The notes under the pieces are model-generated. The model was given only the letters and a program-made list of their open reading frames with translations. It did not search any database and was not told where the DNA came from. Source: Clarireedia homoeocarpa (lineage: Eukaryota > Ascomycota > Leotiomycetes > Helotiales > Rutstroemiaceae). Taken from it: a stretch of 64,000 nt of DNA. The stretch's first letter is position 1; each line of letters begins with the position of its first letter. Shown here piece after piece: positions 22,587 through 34,845 of this stretch. The stretch covers positions 22,542 through 86,541 of the forward strand of contig LNKV01000018.1 in the NCBI GenBank assembly GCA_001465935.1, read 5' to 3'. The position numbers were made by a program, and so were the translations under genes.

Positions 22587-24166
22587 TTGATTGAACCTCG
22601 GATAATTACCTGCGCTCACGACAATTCATCCCAAACTCAACGCATGCACGCAAGGAACGAGAAAATGTGCGAAGATCATAAAAGTCCCAAATCGACCGCG
22701 CGAACAGAAAGCGCAGGGTCTTCGCCGCGGGCAAATATCGCTGCGGCACAGGCTGTATGTGACTCTGTTTCCTTCAACCCCCTTTTGCAGGAAATATGAT
22801 AGCGACAAGGAAACTAACAATTCCAGGCATTGACACGCGATTCCGTAAGTCCAACGACAGATGAAAATGAAGAATTATGGGACGCAGATTCGGCATTGGA
22901 TGATTCTTTCTATGATAGCGAAACGACGTCATTGGCGGAGGAGGTAATGAAATATCGCGAGGAAAATGGGAGGACGTATCATAGCTTTGGCAGTACAGAA
23001 CATTGGGGACCAAATGATGAAGATGCGAGGGAACAGCAGGATTTGAGGTAGGAATTTCCATCGAGGAATTGATGCGTCTCAGGACTAAGCTGATTGTCGG
23101 GGATTCCAGTCACCATTTTTTTACTCTGGTATTGGAGGATCAATTTTTTACGGCACCAATAAACAATCCACAGGTTGGAATAACTCTCGGGAGTAGCGGG
23201 ACAAATGCTGATATAGTGGTAGAAAATACTGGATGTTGGAACGGGTACAGGAATTTGGGTTATGTCAGTATATCACAGGTTCCACATCTCATTTTCTCCC
23301 GGAACATCTAGCTAATAGATGCTCTTACACCCAGGGATGTCGCCGACCGTTACCCCGGCGCCGAAGTCAAAGGAATCGACATCTCTCCCATCCAACCTTA
23401 CTGGACTGCGCCCAACGCCCGTTTTGAAATTGACGATTTCAACGTCTCCTGGGACATCACCTCCAAATACGATCTGATCCACTCGCGCGAGCTTCTCGGC
23501 TCTGTCGTCTCTTGGCCCACCTTTTTCTCCGAAGCCTTCAAAGCGTTAAAGCCAGGCGGCTGGATGGATTGCGCGGAGCCGGATCTTAATTTCCGCAGTG
23601 AGATCATGGAGTTTCGTGACGATGATCCGCATAAAGTGTGGGTGAAACTGTTTAGGGAAGTGAGCGATAAAAGCGGGATGACGTTTGAGCCGGCAAGGGA
23701 ATTGAAGAGATGGATGGAAGAAGCTGGGTTCGTGGATGTGAGGGAAAGAGTCGTGGATGTGCCAGTGGGTCAGTGGCCGAAGGATGAGAAGAGGAGAATT
23801 CTGGGAATGTGGAATCAGTTTAGACTGGACAAGGGAATGAGAGATTTTACAGAGAGGAGGATGAGGAATTTTATGGGAGTGAGTTTCGATCCTTATTTTC
23901 TCTGCTATCGAGTTTGGGAGCCCATCCCTTGCTAATGAACTGATGCGTAGTGGAATGAGGACGAAATCACGGTATTGATCGCGCGGACAAGAGCATGGGT
24001 TAAAAATTCGAAATTACACACTTCTCAACCTATGTTCGTATATCCTTCCTTTCATTCCCGTCCCGTCTCTTCATCCCTCGGCTTTTGCATACTAAAAGAG
24101 ATACTAACAATTTCTAGATATTTCGTCTGTGGCCAGAAACCCGAAGATGCAAGCGGCGCTTCCTGA
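22587..24166 (+). CDS. TAM/LaeA-like class I SAM methyltransferase
   Basis: Seven exons give a continuous frame: 22587-22754, 22827-23047, 23110-23173, 23223-23263, 23335-23878, 23951-24033 and 24118-24166, 389 aa from the first ATG. In-frame ATGs at 22644 and 22665 are alternatives, and the last best fits relatives. Exon 4 holds motif I, KILDVGTGTGIWVM, split by an intron from DVADRYPGAEVKGIDISPIQP. Later come YDLIHSRELLGSV, FKALKPGGWMDCAEPD and the C-terminal WNEDEITVLIARTRA...YFVCGQKP. This is the large fungal TAM-domain family that includes the secondary-metabolism regulator LaeA and UMTA-type enzymes. The substrate is unknown. The N-terminus is hydrophilic and acidic, as usual for the family. 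Confidence 0.88.
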
Positions 24167-24622
24167 TGATTTTGAATACGACTTTCAATTTGACTGTTAT
24201 ATATCATATTTCTTTCTTGTAATATAAAGGATTTGCGTTGGAATATCATTCGGAGTTACGCTATCTTCTGGGGTCGGAAAAAAAGGGAAACGGGAAAAGC
24301 GTGTATTATTATTAGTCTATCAGTGACGAAGCGAGGAATAGAGCAATGTTTATGATATACTTGTACGAAAACATATTTTGATAATTTATTGCAGGGTATT
24401 GATATTTGTGCGGCATTGGGATACTCGGGACACGAATTTGAACATGCTATAAATCGAATCGTATCATTTTTATCATCAAACCCGATACGCCTCAATCCGA
24501 ATAACATCAAACGCATAGAACTATCCTTATCATCTATTCAAACACCCCGGCCTGGAATAATTAGTAAATCATCCAGCTCTTCTAAGAAACCAAACCAAAT
24601 GACTCCAACCAGCCACCCAACC
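24167..24622. other. Convergent 3' intergenic spacer
   Basis: Lies between two genes whose 3' ends face each other. It should hold both transcript ends. The plus-strand frame beginning at 24389 is an antisense shadow of the next gene. Confidence 0.5.
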
Positions 24623-25967
24623 TCATACCCTCTCCTCACGACTATTCGTCAACCTCACACTCTCATACTTCCCCCTAACACTCAGCTCCCCCATCTCCTC
24701 CTCGCCCTCGCCTCCCCTCCCCCTCACCTCCCTAACCATCTCCCCCACAAACCCCACCGCATTCCCCGCCTGCGCAAACGCCTTCCATCCCAGGACCCCT
24801 CCCTCCCCTTTTCCTATTCCTCTTCCCCCTCCAGCAACAAGATACTCCCCCACACCATAAACCTTCACAAAGACCGCCGCGAAAATCACCATCTCGATAC
24901 TCAGCACCAGTCGGGGTATCACGACAGTGAGGTCGAGAGTTGTGAGTTTATTTGTGGGGGAGAGATGAGGGGTGAGGAAGGAGAAGAGGAGGGTTTGGAT
25001 GAAGTTCAGGAAGACGATGCCTTTGAAGGCGAGGAGTTTGGCGGTGGGGGAGCGGGACCGGATGACCGGGAGGGTGCGCTTATAGAAGGGGAGGAGAGTG
25101 ACGATGGCGACGACGGTGGAGAGGGCTTTGAGAATTGTGCACTGGGGCAGAATGTTAATAGGTGTAAAGATGAACAGGGCCAGAGGGGATTGGGAAATAA
25201 AGGAGACGGGGGGATGAGGAGGAGGTTAAAAAAGAACATACCCAAAGCTTAGCAAAATAAACCTTCGTTTGCGTATCGCAATACACGCCCAGCGCCTCTG
25301 TTATCTCCGTAATAACTACCACCAGAAGCATCACAGCAGGGAACTGAAAGATCTTCAGCGCAGCTTTATACGTCTGAACAGGAGACGCAGACGCAGTGAG
25401 GGAATGTGCTTGCGCGTCGCGGATATAGGTGCAGAGGAGAAGGAAGAATGCGGCGAAGGAGAAGGCTTCGTAAAGGTCGGCGAGTGGGAGGATGTAGATG
25501 GCGGAAGAGGGGGAGAGAATGCAGAGGAGCGAGATGAGGGAGAAGATGGGGAGGGTTAGGGTTATGCGGATTATTCTGTGGGAGGAAGGGGGAAGTTAGT
25601 ATGGGATGAGTCTGGGAGTAGGAGGTGGAAAGATTGGGGATTGGTTGTGAAGTACGTACTGTTTTTGTTCGCGCGGAACTGTGTAATTTGTAGCGTGGCG
25701 GAAGATGAGGAAGAAGGTTAGGAGACAGCATATGCCGAGACACGCGCCTGAGAATATCTCGGCGAATTGTTGGAAACTGAGGTTGGAGACGAATGGGACT
25801 TGGGCTATGTGAGAGGAAACGGTTAATTGAGGCCCGTGGATTGGATCTAGGGGGTGGTTCTTACGAGGATCATTGATTGTTTGAGCTGGACAGGTATGGT
25901 TTGAGCTGCTTCCGCTGGATTTGGAAGAGGAACTCCCGTGGTGGAAGAGTCGAGTGACTAGAGTCAT
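24623..25967 (-). CDS. OST-alpha/TMEM184 (DUF300) membrane protein
   Basis: Four exons: 25967-25865, 25804-25660, 25575-25242 and 25141-24623, 366 aa. Several strongly hydrophobic spans are visible (IFSGACLGICCLLTFFLIF, LTLPIFSLISLLCILS, FAAFFLLLCTYI, FPAVMLLVVVITEI, LSTVVAIVTLLPFY, FLNFIQTLLFSFL, VLSIEMVIFAAVF). Conserved family words are IIRITLTLPIFSLIS, YEAFSFAAFFLLL, ILKALSTVVAIVTLLPFY and LAFKGIVFLNFIQTLLF. The family comprises seven-helix membrane proteins related to the organic solute transporter alpha subunit and to Lazarus1/TMEM184; fungal roles are poorly known. The C-terminus is charged and Gly-rich. The 3' end converges on the neighbouring methyltransferase. Confidence 0.85.
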
Positions 25968-27372
25968 GATTTTGGGGATTGGGGAGCTTCGCGCAGTACG
26001 ATAATGGGACGGAGGGAAGGTGTCTATCAATGAGGGTAAAGATGCACAGATATCTGATATAGAGGCCTGATGAACTGAATAAGAAATGAATGTCGGCAAT
26101 GAAATATGATTCTCTTAGACTTCTGGAGATCCATTTCTTATATACGATATAAAAATCAAAACACCCAAAAATACATCCCCTGCCATCCAAGTCACGAGAA
26201 GCCTTGCAACGCGCATATAGATCCTAGTACTAAACGAAAAGCACATGGCGAGAGAGGCACAGTTCTGGGAAGAGCCAGAAATTGCTTCATTGAGTAACGA
26301 CAGCGACAGGCTGTGTATGTACAGAATGAGATTAAAGATTCAGGAAGATCCGTTCCGCCATACAAAAAAGTGACAATGTGGTTGGTTGCTCTACGAATGG
26401 ATTTGAAAATGGGGTCTAGAGAGGGGTGGAGATGATGCTATACCAATTTCGGAAAGCTGTGCGGTGCTGGGTGATTGGTTTGATCTTGACCCTTCTGTGG
26501 AGTGCGAGATAGAAGATGGTCCGTGAGGATGACGGCTTATGTGTTGAGACCAGCTCAGCCCTGTATGATAGATGGGGTTTGATGGAGCTTGTTTTGAAAT
26601 CTGACTGTACGAGTAGTTAGCTTATGAAAAGTCCCGATATGCCGATAGATGGCGATGGCAGGGAGGAGGACAACGACTAGAGGGACTTCCTATTGAGGCA
26701 GTCGTGCTTTTCAGCCGCGTCAGCCTTCAGACGTTGACGCAGAGCATTTGTTACCATGACTTCTTGATTGCGGTTTTCGGCCGCGTTAGGACTTCCTGGA
26801 CCGCACGCGATACTCAGCGTTCAGTCATTGCCAGGAGGCGGTCAAGACGATCAAATGGATTTCGCTATCTGTCACGTCTGTCCTATTCTTAAACTCCGTA
26901 TGCAACGTGCGCTATGGCGGGATCCTCGACAAGTATTATTCTTACGCGTACTTCGTAAACCATGTAGATCGTCACGGCCCACGCTTGACAGTTCACCGCG
27001 CTGGATGTTGGTAAGGAAGCCTAACGGTGAGACCCGCACTTGACTTTGCGAAAGACGTATCGAAAGCTCGTCTTCCAGTCGAGCGTGTTGATAGAGAAAG
27101 CTTTCGGCGAAGAATGAGATCAACTGTCACGACAAGTCGGTCACTCGCGTGTCTGTGTTTGATTTATGCAGAAGTCCAAATGTTCTTCAGAATTCGAGTT
27201 CGCGTGTGGTTTTGATGCACGGACCACATAATGTTGCTGTTGTGTCTCTCGCATTGTTTTCTTCCACCTGTATGATCAGGACACCAAAAGGTAAATCAAC
27301 ATCAGTCGCTTCGATTCCATTGATTCCTCCACTCTGTTTAATGTACGTTGGTGTGCGCAGTATAGCGTCAAC
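25968..27372. other. Intergenic, nothing recognised
   Basis: About 1.4 kb between the divergent DUF300 and HET genes. Several short frames exist on both strands, but none has a domain or a persistent frame. It presumably includes both promoters. Confidence 0.5.
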
Positions 27373-29142
27373 ATGACTCTAACGAGGTTAATTGACATGG
27401 ACACTGGGGCGCTTGAAGCATACTCCATCAATGCCATGCCCCCTTACCTTGCTACATCTCATGCCTGGGCCGACAGCATGTTCGCTGTCAATACCGAGTT
27501 CAGCCAGACATTAGGCGGAAGTATGATGCAGAAATCTGTTCGTTCAATTTTCCCTGCTATCAAATACTGCTGGACGGACACAATTTGCATTGACCAAAAT
27601 GATGAGGACGATAAACAGCGCCAGATTCCCCTCATGGGGGAAATCTATGGAAACGCACATGCTGTGGTGATTGTTACCACTTGCGACTTTCCGACTTGGA
27701 TGACCCAAGCATACTTGGATCAGCTCACAAAGGATCTGAATGAAGCCATTGAAATGTACATAAACGAGGAATTCAATGAATCAATGTCCCGTTACTGGAG
27801 GGACGAAGAGGGACTGAAGAAGATTATTGAAGGAATGGAATGCCTAGAGTTCTTTACTCGAACGCGGTGGGCCGATAGAATTTGGACACTTCAAGAATAT
27901 ATACTCGCTCAAAATATTGTATGGCTCGGCCAGAACGATTCTTGCTTACGTATCAACGACGTATTATTCAGAGCGCTACCAGAAGTATGTGACGGCTTAG
28001 ACATACAGGAAGCAATGGGCGGCAAATATTCGAAATTATACCAATTCTATTGTGGTATGGTAGGTGCTCGATCAGGAAAAATTGATCGAACACGAATCAT
28101 GGAGCTTCTAGGAAACCGAACAGCCTCTTTTCCTGACGACGAAGTATACGGAGCAATGGCAGCATCTGGGGTCATCATACAACCAGGAGTAGTATCTGGG
28201 CAAAACAACGTCTGGGGGCTTTGGTGGGAGGAAGCCGTCCGTCAAGGTAACCATCGTTGGATTTTCCTCCCACCCGTGCTCTGCAAGGAAAGCAATGTTG
28301 AGATCAAGAGCTCTAATTGTATCATGCCACATTTCAAGATACGACAGAAGTCGTCGCAAAACTCTGGTCTAGACACAGTCCGCGTGCAGACAGGTGAAGT
28401 AGCTTTGGAAAACGGGGGAGTAAAGCTAAATGGTCGTTGGGCAGGGTCTTGCCGTATGATGCAGCGACTGGGTAAAGTTTACAAAGACAAGCAAGGCAGA
28501 CTCCATCGAGATATTACAATGATACTATTTGCTAAAGGCTCTTGGAAGACGGCTTTACGAATTGTCGCTTCCTTTGGTGGTGGTAGATATTCGTGGAAGC
28601 AAATCCTCGCACTCGCTCAGGTTCTCAGAGCTAACTACGAAGTGGTTACTGCAGCTGTAGAAGCACAGAAAGAATACAAAATATTTCTACAGAAAACGAT
28701 GACAGACTATCAAGAAGCTTTATGGGAGGATTTCATGCAACTCGCAATGAGTCAAATGCTTCCGATGATCGACGGGGTTGCCTATCTAGCTGAGATTAGA
28801 AACGAGCTCAAATCCACTACTACAATAGTGGTCACAGATGACAGTCAACCCCTCTCTAACCTGCATGCAGTTGATTTCGGGGTTACGAATGCTAGTGAGA
28901 GAACTACTTTTATGGTTGTCGCAGTGCCCAGATCACGAACCAATCGTGCAGGGCTTACAGCTGGTCCTTTGGATGGCGTACTTCACAAAGTTGGCATGAC
29001 TGTCCCAACGATAGTTTGCAAGTCGCTTCGGAAGGCGTATCTTTTCAAATGTCATACTCTTTCACCGAGACTATTGACTTTTAAAGTGGGTGGGAAGGAC
29101 TGCTGGTTTTGTTCCAGATTGAACTCTGATCCTACGGAATGA
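27373..29142 (+). CDS. HET-domain (heterokaryon incompatibility) protein
   Basis: Single-exon frame of 589 aa. The N-terminal third is a HET domain: PYLATSHAWAD (residues about 24-34), YCWTDTICIDQNDEDDKQRQI with MGEIYGNAHAVVIVT (about 65-103), and RIWTLQEYILAQNIVWLG (about 175-192). These are the three standard HET blocks. The rest has no domain I know. HET proteins are cytosolic allorecognition or defence factors that can trigger cell death on fusion of incompatible hyphae, and the HET fold is TIR-related. Such genes are often fast-evolving and sit near transposons, as here: a truncated MITE lies 210 bp downstream. Confidence 0.9.
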   Translation: MTLTRLIDMDTGALEAYSINAMPPYLATSHAWADSMFAVNTEFSQTLGGSMMQKSVRSIFPAIKYCWTDTICIDQNDEDDKQRQIPLMGEIYGNAHAVVIVTTCDFPTWMTQAYLDQLTKDLNEAIEMYINEEFNESMSRYWRDEEGLKKIIEGMECLEFFTRTRWADRIWTLQEYILAQNIVWLGQNDSCLRINDVLFRALPEVCDGLDIQEAMGGKYSKLYQFYCGMVGARSGKIDRTRIMELLGNRTASFPDDEVYGAMAASGVIIQPGVVSGQNNVWGLWWEEAVRQGNHRWIFLPPVLCKESNVEIKSSNCIMPHFKIRQKSSQNSGLDTVRVQTGEVALENGGVKLNGRWAGSCRMMQRLGKVYKDKQGRLHRDITMILFAKGSWKTALRIVASFGGGRYSWKQILALAQVLRANYEVVTAAVEAQKEYKIFLQKTMTDYQEALWEDFMQLAMSQMLPMIDGVAYLAEIRNELKSTTTIVVTDDSQPLSNLHAVDFGVTNASERTTFMVVAVPRSRTNRAGLTAGPLDGVLHKVGMTVPTIVCKSLRKAYLFKCHTLSPRLLTFKVGGKDCWFCSRLNSDPTE

Positions 29143-30329
29143 GTTATGACTTCAGAGCTAGAGACTTCAACGTGTTCTGACAAGGTTGTGCAGCTGTCCG
29201 GAGCATATAAATGCTCCCGAGTAAGTCTAAGATAGCTCAAGGAGGCCTAAATTGCTGTGCATCGTACTTCATTCACGACGACTGGTTTCAGGTAAGCAAG
29301 AATCATCATCTGCGAGGCTTTGTACTGATTACCAATTGACGTTTACACAGTCGAATATTGAAGGTTTGGAGTTGGTCGGATAGTTAGCACACCCACTGGT
29401 GCACCTCTCCCATCTGCACCCCCACCATCGCCGCAAACATATACCCCCCTCCCGCCCCTTTAGGTAAACAACGTTTCAACTCCTGCATACTCTCCGCGTC
29501 CGGCGGGTTTTATGAACCCAGCGTTGTGAAGGCGATTGGTTGGTTATGTACGGGAGAATAGTTCGGGAGCGAGGAAGCAGAAGTTGATCGTTTCGTGCGC
29601 GCAGTCGACTGTGATATGTTGGCAAGACCGTCGATATTCCCATACATGTCTTGTGTGATCTTTATACTGTATCATACTGTCCGTGACAGCGTCTAAGCAG
29701 AGGGTATATCGTATCCGCGAGAGTGTGGATACTCTGTAGATGTATATAGCCAGTAATTTTATTGGATAGGCTTGGGCGTTGGAAATTGCATGATTGGATT
29801 GAGATGGGGAGTGGAGGGGAAGAACACGGTCTAGGAGTGTAGGAGGGGGAGCGGAGGAGGAGGAGAGAAGAGGGGGAGTGCTGTGGAGGAGGAGGAGGGC
29901 CGAGTTAAAGTAGGGGGACGGGGTGTAGGGGAATGTATATTTATCGTAAACTTATGGGTGCGATGAATTTCCTCGAAGCAGAGAAATGAATCTCATATGA
30001 AGAATCCTTGATTTATAGCGTGCAACTAACCTACTAACATACTGTCAAACAACTGAAGCTTTTGAATGCAGGTACTTTATGCGCTTGTCGTCCTTGAAAT
30101 TCATGACTCTGACAATTCACCTACCAGCTCTTGAAAATGCCTCCAGTTCCATTTTCTAGACACTTGCGCCCTTTGAACAAGCGAGTTAGGGATGCTACAC
30201 AGAAAGTAGAGGAAGCCGAAGAGCTGTGTAATCTCACCACGTGAGAGCGTCCTTGCTCTGCGAATAACAGTAATCACTAATGCAACAAGGACAATGCTAC
30301 GAGAACAACATCACAAGCAGCCACATCCT
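29143..30329. other. Intergenic region with truncated MITE copy 2
   Basis: Holds the MITE end at 29351-29401. To its right, at 29402-29610, the minus strand reads a short coding-looking segment (ESMQELKRCLPKGAGGGYMF) with no identifiable family and no continuation. Nothing else is supported, and the GA-rich 29,790-29,930 is low complexity. Confidence 0.45.
29351..29401 (+). mobile_element. 215-bp MITE family, copy 2 (right end only)
   Basis: TCGAATATTGAAGGTTTGGA followed by GTTGGTCGGATAGTTAGCAC and ACCCACTGGTG, the right terminus of the family. The rest of the element is missing on the left. Confidence 0.9.
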
Positions 30330-31842
30330 TCATTTCGACTTCAATTTTCCAAGCAAAGCATAAGTCTCGAACCTCATTCCTTCATCAAGGTCAACACCTC
30401 CAACATTCCAATTTCCTGCACTTCCATCCTCATAATTTGGTCTAGCAACTTGACTCCAGCCTCTGATTAGCGCTCGCCAATAACAAGCCTCTGCAGCAGG
30501 AGAGAGATATCTTTTAAAGGTATCTCGCTGTCTTTGAGCGATACCACTCGCTATTTCGGGATGCCGACGTAGATACAAGATTGTCTCTTCAAGATCAGAC
30601 CAGTCCGGTTTGACAAAGACGATGTTGGCTTCTGAGGCCTTGTAAGTTTGAGGCCAGCGCGAGGTCCACCAGTCGTAAATGTCGGAAGATGCGGGAGATT
30701 TGGCCTGCGGTAGGAACGAGGTTGAGAAGACAGGATGGATAAGATGCGTTGTATGTAGTAGATAACTTATTGGTGGACTAATTATTACGGATGCGCAGGC
30801 TTGATGGAAAGGAAGACGCCCGGAGTAGGTTATTCCCTAAGCATGTCCAAAGGTTAAGCATGCTAAAGACAAAAAAAATTTACAATTGTGGAAGTATTCC
30901 AACTAAGATGGAACTTACCTCCGTATAAATAATAAACTTATATTTGCAGAAATCTTGGATGGCAATAGCATTCGCTGCATCTTCTGCATTGTTGTGCCAT
31001 TCCAGAGTTTGAACGTCCGCCCATTCTTTTCCTTTGCTCTTAAGGACTAAGGCTGGTCTTAGGTCTCTATTTGCAACTGAATTGTACCATGCTGTTCCTC
31101 TCCACACTGCTTTATCGCTTTTGTCTGCCCATAGTGTTTCTTCTTCTATTCTTTCAATTCTAGAGAGTGCTTGATCCATCGTCCCGATGAACGGCATTGG
31201 CCATGACCAAAAGCTAAAGTGGGGCATCACCCAATAATTACCCCCAGCCTCCCAAGCCGGATCATTGGATCTCGAGAAGGTCCATGAGTTGTTCGTAGGT
31301 GTATCGAGTATGCAAAAAGTAAACAAAGTGTCCGGTAGAGACGATGGGGAGGTAATAATCGCGCGATGTAGTTGATGAAGGACAGAGTTCTGTTCCTATG
31401 AAGGGGGTTAGTACAAGCTACTCTTGGATATGACATAGTGATTTCAATTACCTGAAGCATCATCTGCGATGGATTGCTACCGGTGGAAATAATATACAGC
31501 TGGACTTCGGGTCAGCGCCAGCACGCCCAGCGAGTTCAATCGCACCTTTCCATTCTTGATACGTCCTTGCACAAGGCCGGTATAATCATCAGGTCGCCTG
31601 TCTAACGTGAATGGTCCTCGGGCCACAACATCGTCAATTTCTTTCGTCAAGCCTGGAAAAATCGCGGCGCATTGCTGTTCTGTCAATACTAGAGATTCTA
31701 GGTCGCTCAGCGAGGTTTCCTCCCCGTTAGAAGTATGCCCGCACGCAGAGAGTATCAGTTCATAGTGGTATAGTAAATAGCAAACCGTAATCGCAACGGC
31801 AAGTATGCCACGGTATGCAAAGGCTTTCGTCCGTCGTATCAT
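30330..31842 (-). CDS. Glycosyltransferase family 90 (CAP10-like)
   Basis: Four exons: 31842-31546, 31499-31452, 31395-30919 and 30836-30330, all phase 0, 442 aa. The start MIRRTKAFAYRGILAVAITVCYLLYHYELIL shows a basic head and one hydrophobic signal anchor, so it is a type II Golgi or ER membrane protein. The CAP10/GT90 domain is clear: LHQLHRAIITSP, FCILDTP, MPHFSFWSWPMPFIGT, AVWRGTAWYNSV, WADVQTLEW, FCKYKFIIYTEGITYSGR and LLHTTHLIHPVF. Relatives transfer xylose or related sugars to glycans or capsule polysaccharide; the substrate here is unknown. The second exon is only 48 nt. Confidence 0.88.
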
Positions 31843-32790
31843 CCCTCAAGTAATCGCATATCATTTCGTGAAATTCTTGCATGGAAGTCAAGACAGCGAT
31901 GTTTTGGAAGATGGCGACTGAATTAAATGCAATGGGATGATCAGGAAGCCGTGCCGACAAGCCTATTCGCGGATAAATCCTTGACTCCACTCAAAGCATA
32001 TGAACATATATGCTACATGATGTTCGTCGATCGCTCATATCTTCCCGAAACATAGTTTCTTCGTGGGAGCAGCTGTTGTTGTAGATATGGAAGTTCTCGA
32101 TCTGACTGTAGGATCAAATAAATATCCACTCTTTCACGAGACAGCTCCTCGACACGGCGCTACCTCTTTGGAGGTATCTTCTTATTGATTCGGACGATGA
32201 ACTTCCTACCTATGTATTTCTGCTGAGTCCGATTGAGCAAAATCGTTGCTTCTTCGAAACCATAGGGGACATGCATTCAAGGAATTGAAATCTGAAGCTC
32301 CAAACTTCACAAGAACTTATGCTTACTGTATGTTAAGACTGCATAGTTGGTTCCTTTCAGTGACCGCAGTGGCTCTCGGTGAGCTAGAACTACTAAACTA
32401 GTGGGTTGGGGACATGCGAAGTGAAGTGAACGGCACAGAAAGTGAACACGATCATCTAATCTTATCTCCACTCTATGCAGTTGGCAGGAAGCTACTGTAA
32501 CCGGGTCTCTGTGCCTTTCAAATGCCTCGTAGGAGAGATTTTCGCAAACGGGTAGAATCACCAGCGCCACAGCTTTTTGGCTCCTCTTCACCAACGAGTA
32601 CATTGTGTGAATACCTCTGTTCATGTACATAACCAGGAGAGCGATCTAAATGATTCTGTCCAGGGCGAACAGCTCTTCTCACCATGATGGATTTCAAGCA
32701 TCAGCATACCTCACGTGAGCGCGCGACGCAATCTCGGAGGTGCGAGGTAGAGCTCTGGACATAATGTTGACGAAGCTGCTTGTTGACAAA
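31843..32790. other. Intergenic, nothing recognised
   Basis: Between the divergent GT90 gene and the hydrolase pseudogene. Any missing first exon of the hydrolase would have to be here, but none is recognisable. Confidence 0.4.
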
Positions 32791-32796
32791 AACTCC

Positions 32797-34845
32797 CCAG
32801 ATCACACCCACTAAACAGCTTGTTTACCATCCTTGTTTCGATGACCTGCAATGTGCGAGGCTTGAGGTACCAATGGACTACAATAGTACCGATGGAAATG
32901 GCCCAAAAGTAGCAATTGCGTTGCTCAAAATCCCCGCTAAAGTTCCCATTACCGATCCACGGTACGGTGGAGTGATTCTGGTAAATCCTGGTGAGTTTGC
33001 ACGCAATACAGAGAAGTAACATTACTAAACACCTGGTAGGCGGTCCAGGGGGTTCTGGTGTAAATAGCATATTTGATGGTGGAAGGCAGGTCCAACAAGT
33101 AGTTGATGCCCACACTTCCGGTCCAGGAAAGCATTTTTCAAGTGATGAAAGATACTTTGATGTCGTGGGGTTTGATCCCCGCGCTATCAATAAGACTACA
33201 CCTAAACTCAGCTGCTTCCCAGATTCGTTATCTCGAGGAGTCTAGATTCTACAGGAAGAAGCTGAAGGTTTCATTGGTAGTTCCGATATTGCACTAGATA
33301 CGAAATGGTCGAGATTAGTGTCTCTTTCTCAAGGCTGCTCTTCCATCTGGAAGAGCGATAAGCAAGATACACTGCCATATCATATGAATACACCAGTTGT
33401 TGTAACCGACATGGTAGAAATAGTAGAGCGTCATGGTGAATGGCGAGAATTACAAACCTCAGCCTAGCTCAATTCCTGTGAAGGGCGAAAAATCACTTCT
33501 GGTCTTCTTCCGTCCGATATGTACAGTCATGAATCTATTCTCGAGCGCACGAAATGGCGAAAGGGTGAGGAACAGTTGCAATACTGGGGCGTCTCATACG
33601 GCACGACGATAGGTACGACTTTTGCATCCTTATATTCATCTCGTAGTTCCCGTTTGGTCTTGGACGGTGTTATGGGAATAGAGGAGCACTACGAGGGAAC
33701 CTGGCTTAGCAGTCTTAATGACGCTGATCTTATCCTCGACAAGTTCTTCACATATTGCCACTTGGCAGGCAAATCCAAGTGCCCTATGCATTTTGATAGC
33801 ATCGCCAGCATTCGAGACTCATTTATGAACATCTATAACCAACTGCAAAATGACACTATACCATTACCTGGCTCAAAAACTCTCGTTGGTGATGTTTTGA
33901 ACTTCTCTGATCTTAGAGTACTAATTCGCGCCTCTTTCTACGATCCAATCCACTTCTTTCCAGTCATGGCGAATATTCTCTATTCTTTTTCGCAAGGGAA
34001 TACCAAACCATTTGCGGAGTTCAAACAGCTACGTCGAGAATTTGAAGCATTCTATCGTTTGGGCCACCCATATATTCCTGATGAACAATGCAAATTAGCA
34101 GGTCCATACTCCGACGCCTGCCAATCGCCAAACGAATTCAAGATGGAAGCCTCAATTGCTGTGCAGTGTACAGACGCGAAGAAGGTTGTGGAAACCAAAG
34201 ATAGTTTCAAGAAATATGCAGCACTGTTACGCGAGCAAAGTGAGTATATCGGCGATTTTTGGCCAGAGTTGCGTTTGAGTTGTGTGGAGTGGAACATACG
34301 ACCGAAATGGTATTGGGACGGTCAGTACTTTGAACGTCAAATTCTACGATCGTATACTAAACCACAGTAGGCCCGTTCACTGGAAACTTGACACATCCTA
34401 TGCTGCTCATTGGTAATACCTGGGATCCAGTTACGCCAGTAAGAAAGTCAGTAATCACACACATCGATGTACTCAATGGTCACATGACTAAGTTTTTCAC
34501 AGTGCCCATCATATTGCGAAAGGCTTCGAAGGCTCTGTAGTGCTCGAGCAAGAATCTGCAGGTGTAAGAAACCCCTTATACGTTGAAATCATCACTCGAT
34601 TTATTTAGGCTAACTCTTCCCAACATGAATGTACAAGTTCACCATCAACATGCACCATGAGAACTGTTAGGCAATACTTCCAGACCGGCAAGCTTCCGCT
34701 ACAAGGCCAGGTCTGTAGACCTGATAGGCTACCGTTTGTAGGCTCTACGATGGATATTAGCACGCTGAGTACAGACCATCGTGCTCCCTATGAAGCTTTA
34801 GAGATTCTGAGCAAGGCTCATGGGAAACTGCTCGCTCCACGATGA
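32797..34845 (+). pseudogene. Secreted tripeptidyl-aminopeptidase-like alpha/beta hydrolase, disrupted
   Basis: Similarity begins after a CAG acceptor near 32800 (ITPTKQLVYHPCFDDLQCARLEVPMDY) and runs through VNPGGPGGSG, FDVVGFDPR, VEIVERHGEWRE, YWGVSYGTTIGTTFASLY (nucleophile Ser in GVSYG), LLIGNTWDPVTPVR (Asp) and HECTSSPSTCT (His). Introns are visible at 32991-33039, 34312-34359, about 34450-34500 and about 34564-34607. Two in-frame TAG codons (about 33243 and about 33466) interrupt it; the first fits a TGG-to-TAG change. The second region could hide an intron but still loses conserved residues. No initiating ATG or signal sequence is found upstream. The family trims tripeptides extracellularly. 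I call it a decayed gene whose catalytic residues remain recognisable. Confidence 0.75.

Noticed and set aside
24389..25252. Plus-strand 287-aa frame
   Set aside because: Antisense shadow of the DUF300 membrane protein exons, which have clear family motifs.
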